From G965276675 sp965276675 (lineage in GTDB: Bacteria; Acidobacteriota; Terriglobia; Terriglobales; Acidobacteriaceae), in contig OZ255624.1 in NCBI GenBank assembly GCA_965276675.1, positions 1,364,001-1,428,000 of the forward strand: a stretch of DNA of 64,000 nt, in the 5' to 3' direction. This document shows positions 33,935 through 42,396 of this stretch, in pieces. A program made the translations under genes and the position numbers. Numbering within the stretch: the stretch's first letter is position 1; the number at the start of each line of letters is the position of its first letter. Below the pieces are notes generated by a model. It did not search any database and was not told where the DNA came from. It saw only the letters and a list, made by a program, of their open reading frames with translations.

Positions 33935-34811
33935 TGCAGAGCACGCGATAATCACGGCTGATCCTGTGCTGCGGCGTCAGGAGTATGCGCCAATGGTGCG
34001 CCACTATTATGAATGCATTACTGCGGTCTATCGGCAATTCTGGGGTGATTCGTATCACTTCGCGTTGTTTCGCGATGGAGAATCTAGAGAGGCGGCCCTG
34101 GTTGCAACCGAGCACATGCTTGCCGACGCGGGCGCTTTCCAGAAGGGCTTTGCAGTTCTGGATGTAGGTTGCGGACTGGGAGGGCCGGCGCTGAATCTTG
34201 CCGAGTACACTGGCGCGGAGATAACCGGTGTTGATATCTGTGAACACCATGTACAGATTGCGAGGGGTCGGGCAGAGGCGCGCGGCCTCGCTGGACAGCT
34301 TCGATTCGTCATAGGTGATGGTATGCAGCTCCCATTTTCAGACGAAGCTTTCGATCGGGTTTACGTGATCGAGTCTGGTTGTCATATGCCCGACAAGGCT
34401 GCTTTTGTGGCAGAATGTGCTCGTGTCCTGCGGCCAGGCGGAGAGTTTCTCGGGCTCGACTGGATGCAGCGCGACGGACTCACTTTCTCCGAACAGGAAC
34501 GATACGTTGAGCCGATCTGTAGATATTGTTCGCTTCCGGATCTTATCTCGCCCTCTGTTATGAGTGGCCACCTCGGGCGAAGCGGGTTTGAGACTCTAAT
34601 AAGTGAGCAGGTGAGCACTATAACTTCGCTCATGCGCAACTGGGAGTCGGCGTCTGAGGCATCTCTCTTCTCCACTGGGGCCTGGGATGCAAAGGCGCTC
34701 GAGCGGGTCAGCCTAGGGGGCGCCGCTCTGAGGCAGGGTACATCGGCCGGTGCGTTCATCATCGGCCATTGGCACGCGAGAAAACGCGGTGAATGCTCTT
34801 CCTGCGCTTGA
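33927..34811 (+). CDS. Cluster gene K: SAM-dependent C-methyltransferase-like
   Basis: 294 residues of the class I methyltransferase fold: motif I VLDVGCGLGGPALNLAEYTG, ITGVDICEHHVQIARGRAEA, motif II FVIGDGMQLPFSDEAFDRVY and VLRPGGEFLGLDWMQRDG. The YYECITAVYRQFWGDSYHFA stretch at the start resembles small-molecule enzymes of the sterol/tocopherol methyltransferase group. Known relatives include geranyl and farnesyl diphosphate C-methyltransferases, so methylation of the prenyl chain is a credible hypothesis in this setting, and the peptide is another. ATG 33927 has AGGAG upstream and overlaps gene J. Confidence 0.85.
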   Translation: MNDAEHAIITADPVLRRQEYAPMVRHYYECITAVYRQFWGDSYHFALFRDGESREAALVATEHMLADAGAFQKGFAVLDVGCGLGGPALNLAEYTGAEITGVDICEHHVQIARGRAEARGLAGQLRFVIGDGMQLPFSDEAFDRVYVIESGCHMPDKAAFVAECARVLRPGGEFLGLDWMQRDGLTFSEQERYVEPICRYCSLPDLISPSVMSGHLGRSGFETLISEQVSTITSLMRNWESASEASLFSTGAWDAKALERVSLGGAALRQGTSAGAFIIGHWHARKRGECSSCA

Positions 34812-36036
34812 TGCTGTGCACGAGCAGATCGCGGCGGACCTCGGAATGGAAGTCCGCGAGAGCCCGCCAGCCGATTGGCCCCTTGCTCTTTCAGGTGAAA
34901 GCTGTGTCGCCGAGATCCAAGTGGGTTCTGAGCTGATCCAGGGATTTGGATGTGGCGCATCCGCGGAGCACGCTCGCATGCACGCCATCATGGAATGCTT
35001 GGAAAGGCTCGCGCAATTTGGGACAGAACCGGAAAACGTGCGCGTAGCTACAGCGGAGTCTCTAGGGGAAGCGGCTATTTCGCCAAATGCATTCGGCCTA
35101 TACAGTGACGCACAATACGCGGCTCCTGGATTTCCGTTTGCTCCGTATTCGAAGAAGGCGCCTCTTGAGTGGGTAGAAGTTATAGAGGTCGGAACAGAGC
35201 AGCCCCGGTTTATTCCTGTTGAATTTGTCTATCCGCGGGCTAAGCAACATCGGCAACTGCTGGTGGCTGAGACTTCGACTGGAACGGCTGCCCACACTAG
35301 TCGAGATGCAGCGTGCCTGGCGGCCTTCTGCGAATTGGTGGAGCGCGATAGTTTACTAATGTTCTGGCACCGACAGCCTCCGACAGCACTCATCTCAATC
35401 GATTCACCCGCAAACCCAGCAGCACACGATCTCGAGGTGATTCGGTCTAAGGGTTTTGTCGTTGTCCTGTGTGAGCTCAACTACGATCTAGGGATACCGT
35501 GCGTTCTCGCTCTTGCCATGAAGGGGGGCCGGCTGGCTGCTGGTGCGGGATGCCATCCGTTGCTACAGTGTGCGATTGAGCAAGCGCTTCGGGAACTAGG
35601 CACATCTCTGAAGTGGCAACAGCAGTATGAAGGTAGTCCTCGCCGTTGGATAGCTGTGCAGCAAGTCGTTTTGCCGAAAGATCATCTTACGTTATACGAT
35701 GGCGGCCCATGGCACGATCTATTTTGCCAAACCCTTAACAACGCGATTCGGCTTCCTCCAAAGCATGTTTTCAACGATGCAAGCGCAGATCTCTCGACAG
35801 CTGAGAGCCTAGAAAATGTTTTTGGGCATCTCAGTTCACAAAACTACTCTCTGTTCACGTGCGACCTGCCGCATCCTGTCTTGAAACTATACGGGGTTTC
35901 CGTGGTTCGATCCTTTGCTCCGGGTTTGGTTCCTATGTATTTTGGACACGATCGCATACGGTTTGGAGCTCGGCGGCTTCGGACACGCGAGAGCCCAGGG
36001 AGATTATGCAATCTGTTACCGCATTTCTTTCCCTGA
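34789..36036 (+). CDS. Cluster gene L: YcaO-domain cyclodehydratase
   Basis: ATP-dependent activation of backbone amides to form azolines (or thioamides/amidines). About 415 residues, with HAIMECLERLAQFGT, the STGTAAHTSRDAACLAAFCE stretch followed by LVERDSLLMFW, GCHPLLQCAIEQALRELG, and a C-terminus NLLPHFFP that matches the Pro-containing tail (PxPxP-like) typical of azoline-forming YcaOs. The ATP-binding Glu residues are present. No adjacent E1-like/ocin-ThiF partner is found. The start is uncertain: GTG 34789 or GTG 34750, both overlapping gene K. Last gene of the cluster. Confidence 0.9.
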   Translation: MNALPALDAVHEQIAADLGMEVRESPPADWPLALSGESCVAEIQVGSELIQGFGCGASAEHARMHAIMECLERLAQFGTEPENVRVATAESLGEAAISPNAFGLYSDAQYAAPGFPFAPYSKKAPLEWVEVIEVGTEQPRFIPVEFVYPRAKQHRQLLVAETSTGTAAHTSRDAACLAAFCELVERDSLLMFWHRQPPTALISIDSPANPAAHDLEVIRSKGFVVVLCELNYDLGIPCVLALAMKGGRLAAGAGCHPLLQCAIEQALRELGTSLKWQQQYEGSPRRWIAVQQVVLPKDHLTLYDGGPWHDLFCQTLNNAIRLPPKHVFNDASADLSTAESLENVFGHLSSQNYSLFTCDLPHPVLKLYGVSVVRSFAPGLVPMYFGHDRIRFGARRLRTRESPGRLCNLLPHFFP

Positions 36037-36085
36037 GTCTGCGTTTGGACGAGTCCGTTCTGGCCGACAGAACTAAAGCTAATCC

Positions 36086-37108
36086 TCAATCACAGGGAAA
36101 GGGCGACGGGTCAATTCCGGGAAGTAGGCGGAGGGCGTTTTTGTAGTAGAGCTTTCGTAGTACATCGTCGGGAAGCTCTAGACCATACATTTTCCAGAGG
36201 CCGTGGGTTGGACGGTAGTAGTCGAAGTATTCGTCTGCGGTCTCCAAAACGCGGAAGTAGGTGTGGTATTCGCGGGGTTCCCAGTTGTCTTTCCCGAATA
36301 AGACCCTATCTTGGTAGCGGGTAAACCATTTATGGGCGTGGCGCGGTTGACGTCCTAATTCAGCTAAGACGGCCGCAATATCAGTATAGACGTTAGGGAA
36401 GTTATCCAGAAGGCGGCCTAAATCGTCCAGATCTCCTCCGCGCCAGCCTAGGTGAGCGTTGATGAAGGTGGTACTCGGATGTTTGGCGAAGAGGCGTGAC
36501 TGCTCGTCCATGATTGTTTGCCAACATGGATAGTGGAGCGGCGAGCGTACGCGCGCAGGATACATGCGCAGTTCGAGCCAGCGCTCGTTGTATCTGTCGG
36601 CAGGATCGAAGAAAGGCTTCGGGTCGGCTGTGTGGATGAGAACCGGGGTCTTCAGATGAGCGCAGAGTTTAAAGAGTTCATCGAAACGCGAATCGTCGAC
36701 GTGAATACGCTCACCGTTTGCATCCATAAGATCCATGCCAAAGTTTTTAAAGATCTTTAAGCCTTGCGCACCGTGGCGCACATCCTTTTCGAACTGAGCA
36801 GCTACGAGATGTGAATATTCCGGCGCGGCGATCTGTGAAAAGGTTATGTTTGCGAAGGTAATGAAACGTCCACGGGGTTTGCTGAAAGCTTCCACGCGGC
36901 GGAGCAGTGTGCTTCCGTAACCGCCACTAAGGTTCACCATAACCGCCAGATTTAATGCGTCCATCTCCTGGCACGTCTGGTTTAAGGCTTCGTCGGAGAG
37001 CTCAACATTGTGATGGTTGTGAACGTCGATAAAGGGATAACGAGCTTTTGCCGGGTGATGCTCTGGAACAATTAAAGTCGAGACAGGTTGATACTCCTCG
37101 AGCAACAT
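36086..37108 (-). CDS. Amidohydrolase (metal-dependent TIM-barrel hydrolase)
   Basis: 340 residues. YPFIDVHNHHNVEL supplies the HxH metal ligands of the amidohydrolase-2 family (like aminocarboxymuconate semialdehyde decarboxylase), then LKTPVLIHTADPKPFFDP, STTFINAHLGWRGGDLDDL with the third His, and RVLFGKDNWEP with the catalytic Asp. It would hydrolyse or decarboxylate a small carboxylate or amide; substrate unknown. It is convergent to the YcaO gene with about 50 bases between, and downstream of the unknown gene at 37122 on the same strand with a 13-base gap. Confidence 0.85.
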   Translation of the reverse strand: MLLEEYQPVSTLIVPEHHPAKARYPFIDVHNHHNVELSDEALNQTCQEMDALNLAVMVNLSGGYGSTLLRRVEAFSKPRGRFITFANITFSQIAAPEYSHLVAAQFEKDVRHGAQGLKIFKNFGMDLMDANGERIHVDDSRFDELFKLCAHLKTPVLIHTADPKPFFDPADRYNERWLELRMYPARVRSPLHYPCWQTIMDEQSRLFAKHPSTTFINAHLGWRGGDLDDLGRLLDNFPNVYTDIAAVLAELGRQPRHAHKWFTRYQDRVLFGKDNWEPREYHTYFRVLETADEYFDYYRPTHGLWKMYGLELPDDVLRKLYYKNALRLLPGIDPSPFPCD

Positions 37109-37121
37109 ATTGCTAGCTCTC

Positions 37122-37547
37122 CTATAAAGGAAGCATCACCACGTTCGCTGTGCCGCGCAGGTCGATTCGTTCATAAGTTAATTGCGCTCCCGGCTGAACA
37201 ACGAAGCCTTTCCTCCTGGTCTTGATTCCTATCGTTGAAAAGTCTTGCGGCTGTTCCTGCGTCGCCCCGTCCACGGGTGGAACTATGAGGGTCAAGGTAA
37301 GCTCTCCTGTATCGAAGTTCGGCTGCAGAGTCACTGTTGCCATAATGCCCAGTGGACTGTCTTGGATGCGGACCTGCGCGCCAGAGAATGCGAAGCTGCC
37401 TTCACTTCCTTGATAGTCAAGTCTGGCTCCACGAGCCGATGAACCCGAGTTCTCGATCAAAGGGCCCGGAGCAGTGGGATAGTAGTTGATCTTGAGGGAT
37501 TCGTCTTGATCCTTAAAGAGATATTGGTTCGGTTGTGCGCTTGTCAC
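37122..37547 (-). CDS. Unknown 141-residue beta-rich protein
   Basis: Not recognised. Alternating strands dominate: SLKINYYPTAPGPLIEN, LDYQGSEGSFAFSGAQVRIQ, VTLQPNFDTGELTLTLIV and QLTYERIDLRGTANVVML. No signal peptide and no Cys. A strong GAGAGGAG site 6 bases before GTG 37547 sets the start; the frame is open to 37730 without a ribosome site. The gene is 13 bases upstream of the amidohydrolase, so the two form an operon. Confidence 0.6.
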   Translation of the reverse strand: MTSAQPNQYLFKDQDESLKINYYPTAPGPLIENSGSSARGARLDYQGSEGSFAFSGAQVRIQDSPLGIMATVTLQPNFDTGELTLTLIVPPVDGATQEQPQDFSTIGIKTRRKGFVVQPGAQLTYERIDLRGTANVVMLPL

Positions 37548-37954
37548 TTGGGCTCCTCTCGTTTCCGCATCGAGATGGACGTGCTTGCCAGAGCGATCGC
37601 AAGTCCATCGTGTGGCCGCGTAGCTTCCGGAGTTCACCGCCGGGTAAGCTCGACGGCTGGGGTATCGACGCTGATGTGAGTTGGTTAGATTTGACCCGTA
37701 AAGCACATGGATATGCAGAGGTGTTTCCAAAAGCTGGAAACCAACTTGGCCGGAAAGACCTGCGAATCAGGCAGATTCCAAATTATTCGGTAAGGAATTA
37801 CCTAATACAAGTTCGGACGAGATAGTGCCACATCCAGCGATGGTTGGCAACAAAAAAATAACAAGAAGGCAGTTCAACCGCGGAATCTTGACCTCGTTAT
37901 GCTTCGGAATGCCATTTGGGAGCGGCTGCCTATGAAATTAAAACCAATCTGGCG
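37548..37954. other. Divergent intergenic region, nothing further recognised
   Basis: About 400 bases between the leftward amidohydrolase operon and the HxlR gene. It should hold both promoters. Short open frames here look like shadows. The inverted repeat at its right edge is listed separately. Confidence 0.35.
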
Positions 37955-37985
37955 CAATATCACTTGCGTTCTGCAAGTGATATTG
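37955..37985. promoter_or_regulatory. Perfect 13-bp inverted repeat, HxlR operator candidate
   Basis: CAATATCACTTGC (37955-37967) and GCAAGTGATATTG (37973-37985), separated by GTTCT, form a perfect dyad. It lies 14 bases before the preferred start of the HxlR-family gene, where an autoregulatory site is expected. The symmetry is seen directly; binding is inferred. Confidence 0.7.
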
Positions 37986-37999
37986 GTAATGTTGCCGAC

Positions 38000-38488
38000 G
38001 TGCCGGGAAAGCCTAAGTCAAAGCGCCGTTCCGGCTGTCCGGTGAGCATAGGACTCGAGGTGTTTGGAGATCGATGGTCGCTGCTGATCATTCGCGACCT
38101 GATGGTTCGCGGATACCGGACCTTCAAGGAGTTCCAGGGGTCGGGCGAGGGGATTGCCACAAATATCTTGGCGGACCGTTTACATAAGCTTCAAGTGGCG
38201 GGGATCCTCGCCTCGGAGGCGCAGGAGGCGGATGGACGAAGAGTGAACTACCGGCTGACAGAGAAAGGAATTGGCCTAGCACCGGTAATTTTAGAGTTGC
38301 TGATCTGGGGGGCGCAGCACGAGGAGACGGCGGCACCCTGCGCCGTCATCGTGGAGATGGAGAGGCATCGTGAAGAAGTACTCGCTGAAGTACGGCGACG
38401 TTGGAAAGAACTGGATCCAACTCCATTCCTACTCCCATTTGTTGGAAAGCCGCCGGGCAAAGCCGGCGCAAAACTCAGAAAGGAGTAA
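38000..38488 (+). CDS. HxlR-family transcriptional regulator
   Basis: Winged-helix regulator of about 162 residues. GCPVSIGLEVFGDRWSLLII with the family's N-terminal Cys, then RDLMVRGYRTFKEFQGSGEG, IATNILADRLHKLQVAGILA and VNYRLTEKGIGLAPVIL cover the whole HxlR domain. A longer frame begins at TTG 37916 but would run through the inverted repeat; GTG 38000 fits the operator position better. The next gene starts 4 bases after the stop with AAGGAGTAAGG between, so it is the first gene of a three-gene operon. Confidence 0.85.
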   Translation: MPGKPKSKRRSGCPVSIGLEVFGDRWSLLIIRDLMVRGYRTFKEFQGSGEGIATNILADRLHKLQVAGILASEAQEADGRRVNYRLTEKGIGLAPVILELLIWGAQHEETAAPCAVIVEMERHREEVLAEVRRRWKELDPTPFLLPFVGKPPGKAGAKLRKE

Positions 38489-38491
38489 GGG

Positions 38492-39607
38492 ATGAGCAAG
38501 GTACGAGTACTGGTGGGTACGCGCAAGGGCGCATTCGTGCTGACGTCAGACGCAAAACGTGAACAGTGGGAGGTCAGTGGACCTCACTTCGGAGGCTGGG
38601 AAATCTACCATGTCAAAGGATCGCCGGCTGACCCGAATCGGCTGTATGCGTCCCAGTCGAGCAGCTGGTTCGGGCAGCTGATCCAGCGCTCGAATGATGG
38701 TGGCAAGACGTGGGAGCCGGTAGGGAATCAGTTCGCGTACGACGGCGTACCCGGCACCCACCAGTGGTACGACGGCACGCCTCACCCTTGGGCGTTCAAG
38801 CGAGTCTGGCATCTGGAACCATCGCTCACCGACCCGGATACCGTCTACGCCGGTGTGGAAGACGCGGCCTTGTTCCGTTCGACCGACGGCGGACAGGCAT
38901 GGCAAGAGCTCTCCGGATTGCGCGGCCATGGTTCAGGGCCTCGTTGGCAACCGGGCGCCGGTGGCATGTGTCTACACACGATTATTCTGGATCCGAGCGA
39001 ATCGGGCCGGATCTTTATTGCCATCTCGGCTGCGGGCGCCTTCCGGACCGATGACGCCGGCGAGACGTGGCAACCGATTAACCGTGGACTGCGGTCCCAG
39101 TATATCCCCGATTCGAATGCCGAGGTCGGCCACTGCGTACACCACATCGCGATGAACCCGTCCCGTCCGGGCGTGTTGTTCATGCAGAAGCACTGGGACG
39201 TCATGCGCAGCGACGACGCCGGCGAGTCGTGGCGAGAGGTCAGCGGGGACTTGCCTACAGATTTCGGGTTCGCGATCGACGTTCACGCGCACGAGCCGGA
39301 GACGGTCTACGTGGTCCCGATCAAGAGCGACTCGGAGCACTATCCGCCAGACGGAAAGCTACGCGTGTATCGCAGCCGGACGGGCGGACACGAGTGGGAG
39401 GCGCTTACGAAGGGCCTGCCGCAACGCGACTGCTACGTCAACGTGTTGCGCGACGCAATGGCCGTCGATTCGCTCGATGCATGCGGCGTATATTTCGGCA
39501 CCACCGGCGGGCAGGTATATGCATCGTCCGATGCCGGAGACAACTGGAGTCCCATTGTCAGAGATCTTCCGGCCGTGCTGTCTGTGGAGGTCCAGACGCT
39601 GCCATGA
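38492..39607 (+). CDS. Asp-box (BNR/sialidase-like) beta-propeller protein
   Basis: A 371-residue propeller without signal peptide, so cytoplasmic. Several BNR/Asp-box blades: RSNDGGKTWEPV, RSTDGGQAWQEL, RTDDAGETWQPI, RSDDAGESWREV and SSDAGDNWSPIV. It begins VRVLVGTRKGAFVLTSDAKR, as in the exo-alpha-sialidase/VPS10-like group. Catalytic sialidase Arg residues are not evident, so an enzymatic role is unproved. The stop overlaps the MoaD-like start (ATGA at 39604), a strong coupling. Propeller plus sulphur-carrier-type protein under an HxlR regulator recurs in soil bacteria, but I cannot name the function. Confidence 0.83.
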   Translation: MSKVRVLVGTRKGAFVLTSDAKREQWEVSGPHFGGWEIYHVKGSPADPNRLYASQSSSWFGQLIQRSNDGGKTWEPVGNQFAYDGVPGTHQWYDGTPHPWAFKRVWHLEPSLTDPDTVYAGVEDAALFRSTDGGQAWQELSGLRGHGSGPRWQPGAGGMCLHTIILDPSESGRIFIAISAAGAFRTDDAGETWQPINRGLRSQYIPDSNAEVGHCVHHIAMNPSRPGVLFMQKHWDVMRSDDAGESWREVSGDLPTDFGFAIDVHAHEPETVYVVPIKSDSEHYPPDGKLRVYRSRTGGHEWEALTKGLPQRDCYVNVLRDAMAVDSLDACGVYFGTTGGQVYASSDAGDNWSPIVRDLPAVLSVEVQTLP

Positions 39608-39900
39608 TCCGAGTCATACTCCCGGCACATCTGCGGACGCTGGCGCATGTCGACGACGAGGTGAAGCTCGATGTCAAGGGTCAGGCTACGCAACGCTCGG
39701 TGCTCGACGCGCTCGAGGCCTGCTATCCGATGCTATGCGGTACGATCCGCGACCACGTCACGCAACAGCGCCGGCCGTTCTTGCGGTTCTTCGCCTGCGA
39801 GGAGGATCTGTCCCACGAGCTGCCGGACGCACCGCTGCCCGACGCGGTTGCGTCAGGGAACGAACCGCTTCTAATCGTAGGGGCCATAGCTGGCGGATAA
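39604..39900 (+). CDS. MoaD/ThiS-family ubiquitin-like protein
   Basis: 98 residues with a beta-grasp start (MIRVILPAHLRTLAHVDDEV) and a C-terminal IVGAIAGG. The diglycine tail is the hallmark of sulphur-carrier proteins that are adenylated by an E1-like enzyme. No MoaE, MoeB or ThiF is adjacent. It is coupled to the propeller gene through a 4-base overlap. It may therefore be a carrier in a dedicated pathway rather than for molybdopterin. Confidence 0.85.
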   Translation: MIRVILPAHLRTLAHVDDEVKLDVKGQATQRSVLDALEACYPMLCGTIRDHVTQQRRPFLRFFACEEDLSHELPDAPLPDAVASGNEPLLIVGAIAGG

Positions 39901-40355
39901 GGTTTGCACTGCTGCGGTTTCTCTGCCTACCGGACCTTATTTCAAACATCTGCAGGCCATAGAGGCAGGTGCCGTCCTACTCCGGCGCATTCCAATGTAC
40001 AAACGCCTGCCGGGAGATCAGATTTGAACAACGCATCTAATGATTGTCGGAATATGGAGTTTGATAGTCGAATATAGAGTTCGCTGACAACAAGCGCGTT
40101 TTCTATGAGCAGGTCACGGATGTCAACAGTGTTCTTCCTTTAATCAGGTTTCTTTGCTTGTTTTGGTTGCGACGCATGTTGCTCTCCACCGGGTTTCTAT
40201 GCGCACTCTGGATGAGCTGTCTTGGTGCAAGCTCGGTGCCGGTTGGGGTCGAGAGGAGAGTCGATGCTGCCATTTCTCGTTCGGCCTTGAAGGCCAAAAC
40301 GCGCACGCAGTCATCGGAACACGGTGTTGTCGCAACGTGTGAACATCGTCTTCTC
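39901..40355. other. Gene-free junction into the decayed island
   Basis: About 450 bases with no supported gene. Short open frames near 40103-40342 match nothing. It marks the change from the intact HxlR operon to the field of remnants that begins with the IS110-type fragment. Confidence 0.4.
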
Positions 40356-40660
40356 TTAAGCGACAGCTGCGTAGAACGGCATGTACGGCTCTTGCGTGGT
40401 CCAGATGCGATGCAGCAGGACGGCCAACTTACGCGCTACCGCGACAACGGCCTTGCTCTTGGTCTGCTTGCCGCCTCGGGCGGCCAGATGCAGGCCCCAC
40501 TGTCGAAGCGATGAGTCTCGTCCGTGCGGGCGGAGGATATGGTTGGCACACTCGATCAGCAGACTTCGGAGATAGACGTTGCCGGCCTTGGTGATACCGA
40601 GTTGAGGATCATGGTCTCCGGACTCTCTGCGACAGCCTGCACGCCCGCGTGGTCGTTCGA
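40356..40660 (-). pseudogene. IS110/IS116-family transposase C-terminal remnant
   Basis: On the minus strand a frame ends at TTA 40356-40358 and reads, from the amino end, GDHDPQLGITKAGNVYLRSL, then LIECANHILRPHGRDS, WGLHLAARGGKQTKSKA, VVAVARKLAVLLHRIWTTQE and PYMPFYAAVA. This is the conserved Transposase_20 end of IS110/IS116/IS902 enzymes. The DEDD catalytic N-terminal domain is absent and the frame is lost near 40660, so only the last 80-100 residues remain. Confidence 0.8.
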
Positions 40661-40796
40661 TAAGGTGCTCTCCGCAACCGCTCCGTACTTCGACTTCACC
40701 GATTCCAAAAGCTGCTCCGACATAACCGCCTCCTCACATCTGCTTAGGCGACTATATTGCTTGCATTCACATACGTCAAGGCGTATACATAAGGAA

Positions 40797-41204
40797 TGGC
40801 AAAACGGACCTTCAATGTCGAACGATTCTTTCAGGCTCTCGGGGACACCACGCGGCTACGCCTCCTGAACCTCATGGGCGACAGGAGATTTGTGTCTGCT
40901 ACTTTGTAGAGATTCTGGGCGGCCCTCAGCCGAAGTTTCAAGGCACCTCGCTTATCTCCGCAGCGCGGGAATCGTCGCGGCGCGACGCGACGGGAAGTGG
41001 ATGCACTACCGGATCGTCATGCCTCCTCATATCGGAGCGGCGCAAATTTTAAAACAGACCCTCGGCTGGCTGAAAGAAGAGAAGGCGATGCAGGCAGACC
41101 GGGCGCGGCTCACCAAAGCCTGCTGCACTCCCTCGAAGTACGCCCTGCTCGACAGCGCTCCGTTGCCCACAACCCTTCAAGAAGCATCCTGCGAGGTCTG
41201 CTGA
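40797..41204 (+). pseudogene. arsR: ArsR (arsenic type) repressor pseudogene
   Basis: ATG 40797 opens with FNVERFFQALGDTTRLRLLN, then runs off frame near 40880. The next piece in another frame reads EICVCYFVEILGGPQPK, carrying the CxC metal site (CVC) of arsenite-responsive ArsR. Near 40940 a second shift leads to VSRHLAYLRSAGIVAARRDG and KWMHYRIVM, then the stop at 41204. Two single-base losses fit both breaks. It precedes a broken ACR3 gene, so this was an ars operon. Confidence 0.75.
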
Positions 41205-42239
41205 TGTCCACCGCTCCCTTCACTCAAGGGCAGTTGCGATTGGCCACTTCGTTCCGTCTTCGGCGACCTTCGTCAACCGCTTTCAGACCGGCACAACGAA
41301 TATCCCCATCGCCATCGGCCTCATCATCATGATGTTTCCACCGCTGGCGAAGGTCCGGTACGAAAAGCTGGGAGAGGTCTTCCGCAACAAGCGCGTCCTC
41401 GGCCTCTCGCTCGTACAGAACTGGCTCATCGGTCCGGTGCTGATGTTCCTCCTGGCCATCGTTTTCCTGCGCGGGGAACCGGCCTATATGCGTGGCCTGA
41501 TCCTGATCGGCATCGCCCGCTGTATTGCGATGGTGTTGGTCTGGAACGAGCTGGCGGAAGGCGACACGGATTACGTCGCTGGCCTGGTGGCCATCAACAG
41601 CGTATTTCAGGTGCTCTTTTATAGCCTTTATGCGTGGGCTTTTTTGACGGTGCTGCCGAAGTGGTTTGGGCTGGAGGGTAGTGTCGTCCAGATCGGTATC
41701 GGCCAGATCGCTAAGAGCGGTGGCCTCTACCTGGGCGTTCCGTTTGTGGCCGGGTTCCTCACGCGCTTCGCTCTCATCCGCCTCAAAGGGGAAGAGTGGT
41801 ATCGGACGCGATTCATCCCTCGCATCAGCCCTCTTACGCTGGTCGCCCTGCTCTTCACCATTCTGGTCATGTTCTCGCTTAGGGCGACCTCATTGTGCGG
41901 CTGCCGCTCGACGTGGTGAAGATCGCCGTCCCGCTGGTCATCTACTTCCTCATCATGTTCCTGGTCAGCTTTTGGATGGGCAAGCGCCTGGGCGCGAACT
42001 ACGCGCAGTCGGCAACGCTCTCCTTTACGGCGGCTGGCAACAACTTCGAGTTGGCGATTGTGGTTGCGGTAGCCGTCTTCGGTCTGAACTCCGGGGAGGC
42101 TTTTGTCGGCGTTGTCGGCCCACTGATCGAAGTTCCTGCCCTGATCGGTCTGGTCCACGTCGCTTTCTGGATGCGGAAACGATACTTTGGGGAAGAGACG
42201 AAGGGCTTTCAAGTGCGCCCGGTCGAAGACGCTCTTTAG
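41204..42239 (+). pseudogene. ACR3-type arsenite efflux permease pseudogene
   Basis: The first codons (MSTAPFTQGQLR) lead into a shortened region; the expected first membrane segments are missing and the frame changes before FVNRFQTGTTNIPIAIGL. The middle (41329-41880) is well preserved: KRVLGLSLVQNWLIGPVLMF, GIARCIAMVLVWNELAEGD and NSVFQVLFYSLYAW, with the catalytic ACR3 Cys in IARCIAMV. Near 41882 a single base is missing and the end continues in another frame (LPLDVVKIAVPLVIYFLIMF, SATLSFTAAGNNFELAIVV). Not functional as written. Confidence 0.8.
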
Positions 42240-42396
42240 CGGGCTGAAAGTGCATTCTCAGCGCCGTATCAGACCCGCATTGCCGAGACTGCCCTTAGTG
42301 GCAGCAATGTTGGGGTTGCCCATACAAACGGTCTTCGCCGATTTGAGGGCGGCAGGGAACTTCTCAGAGGCACCAAGGCTGTAGGGTCTGTTCAGA

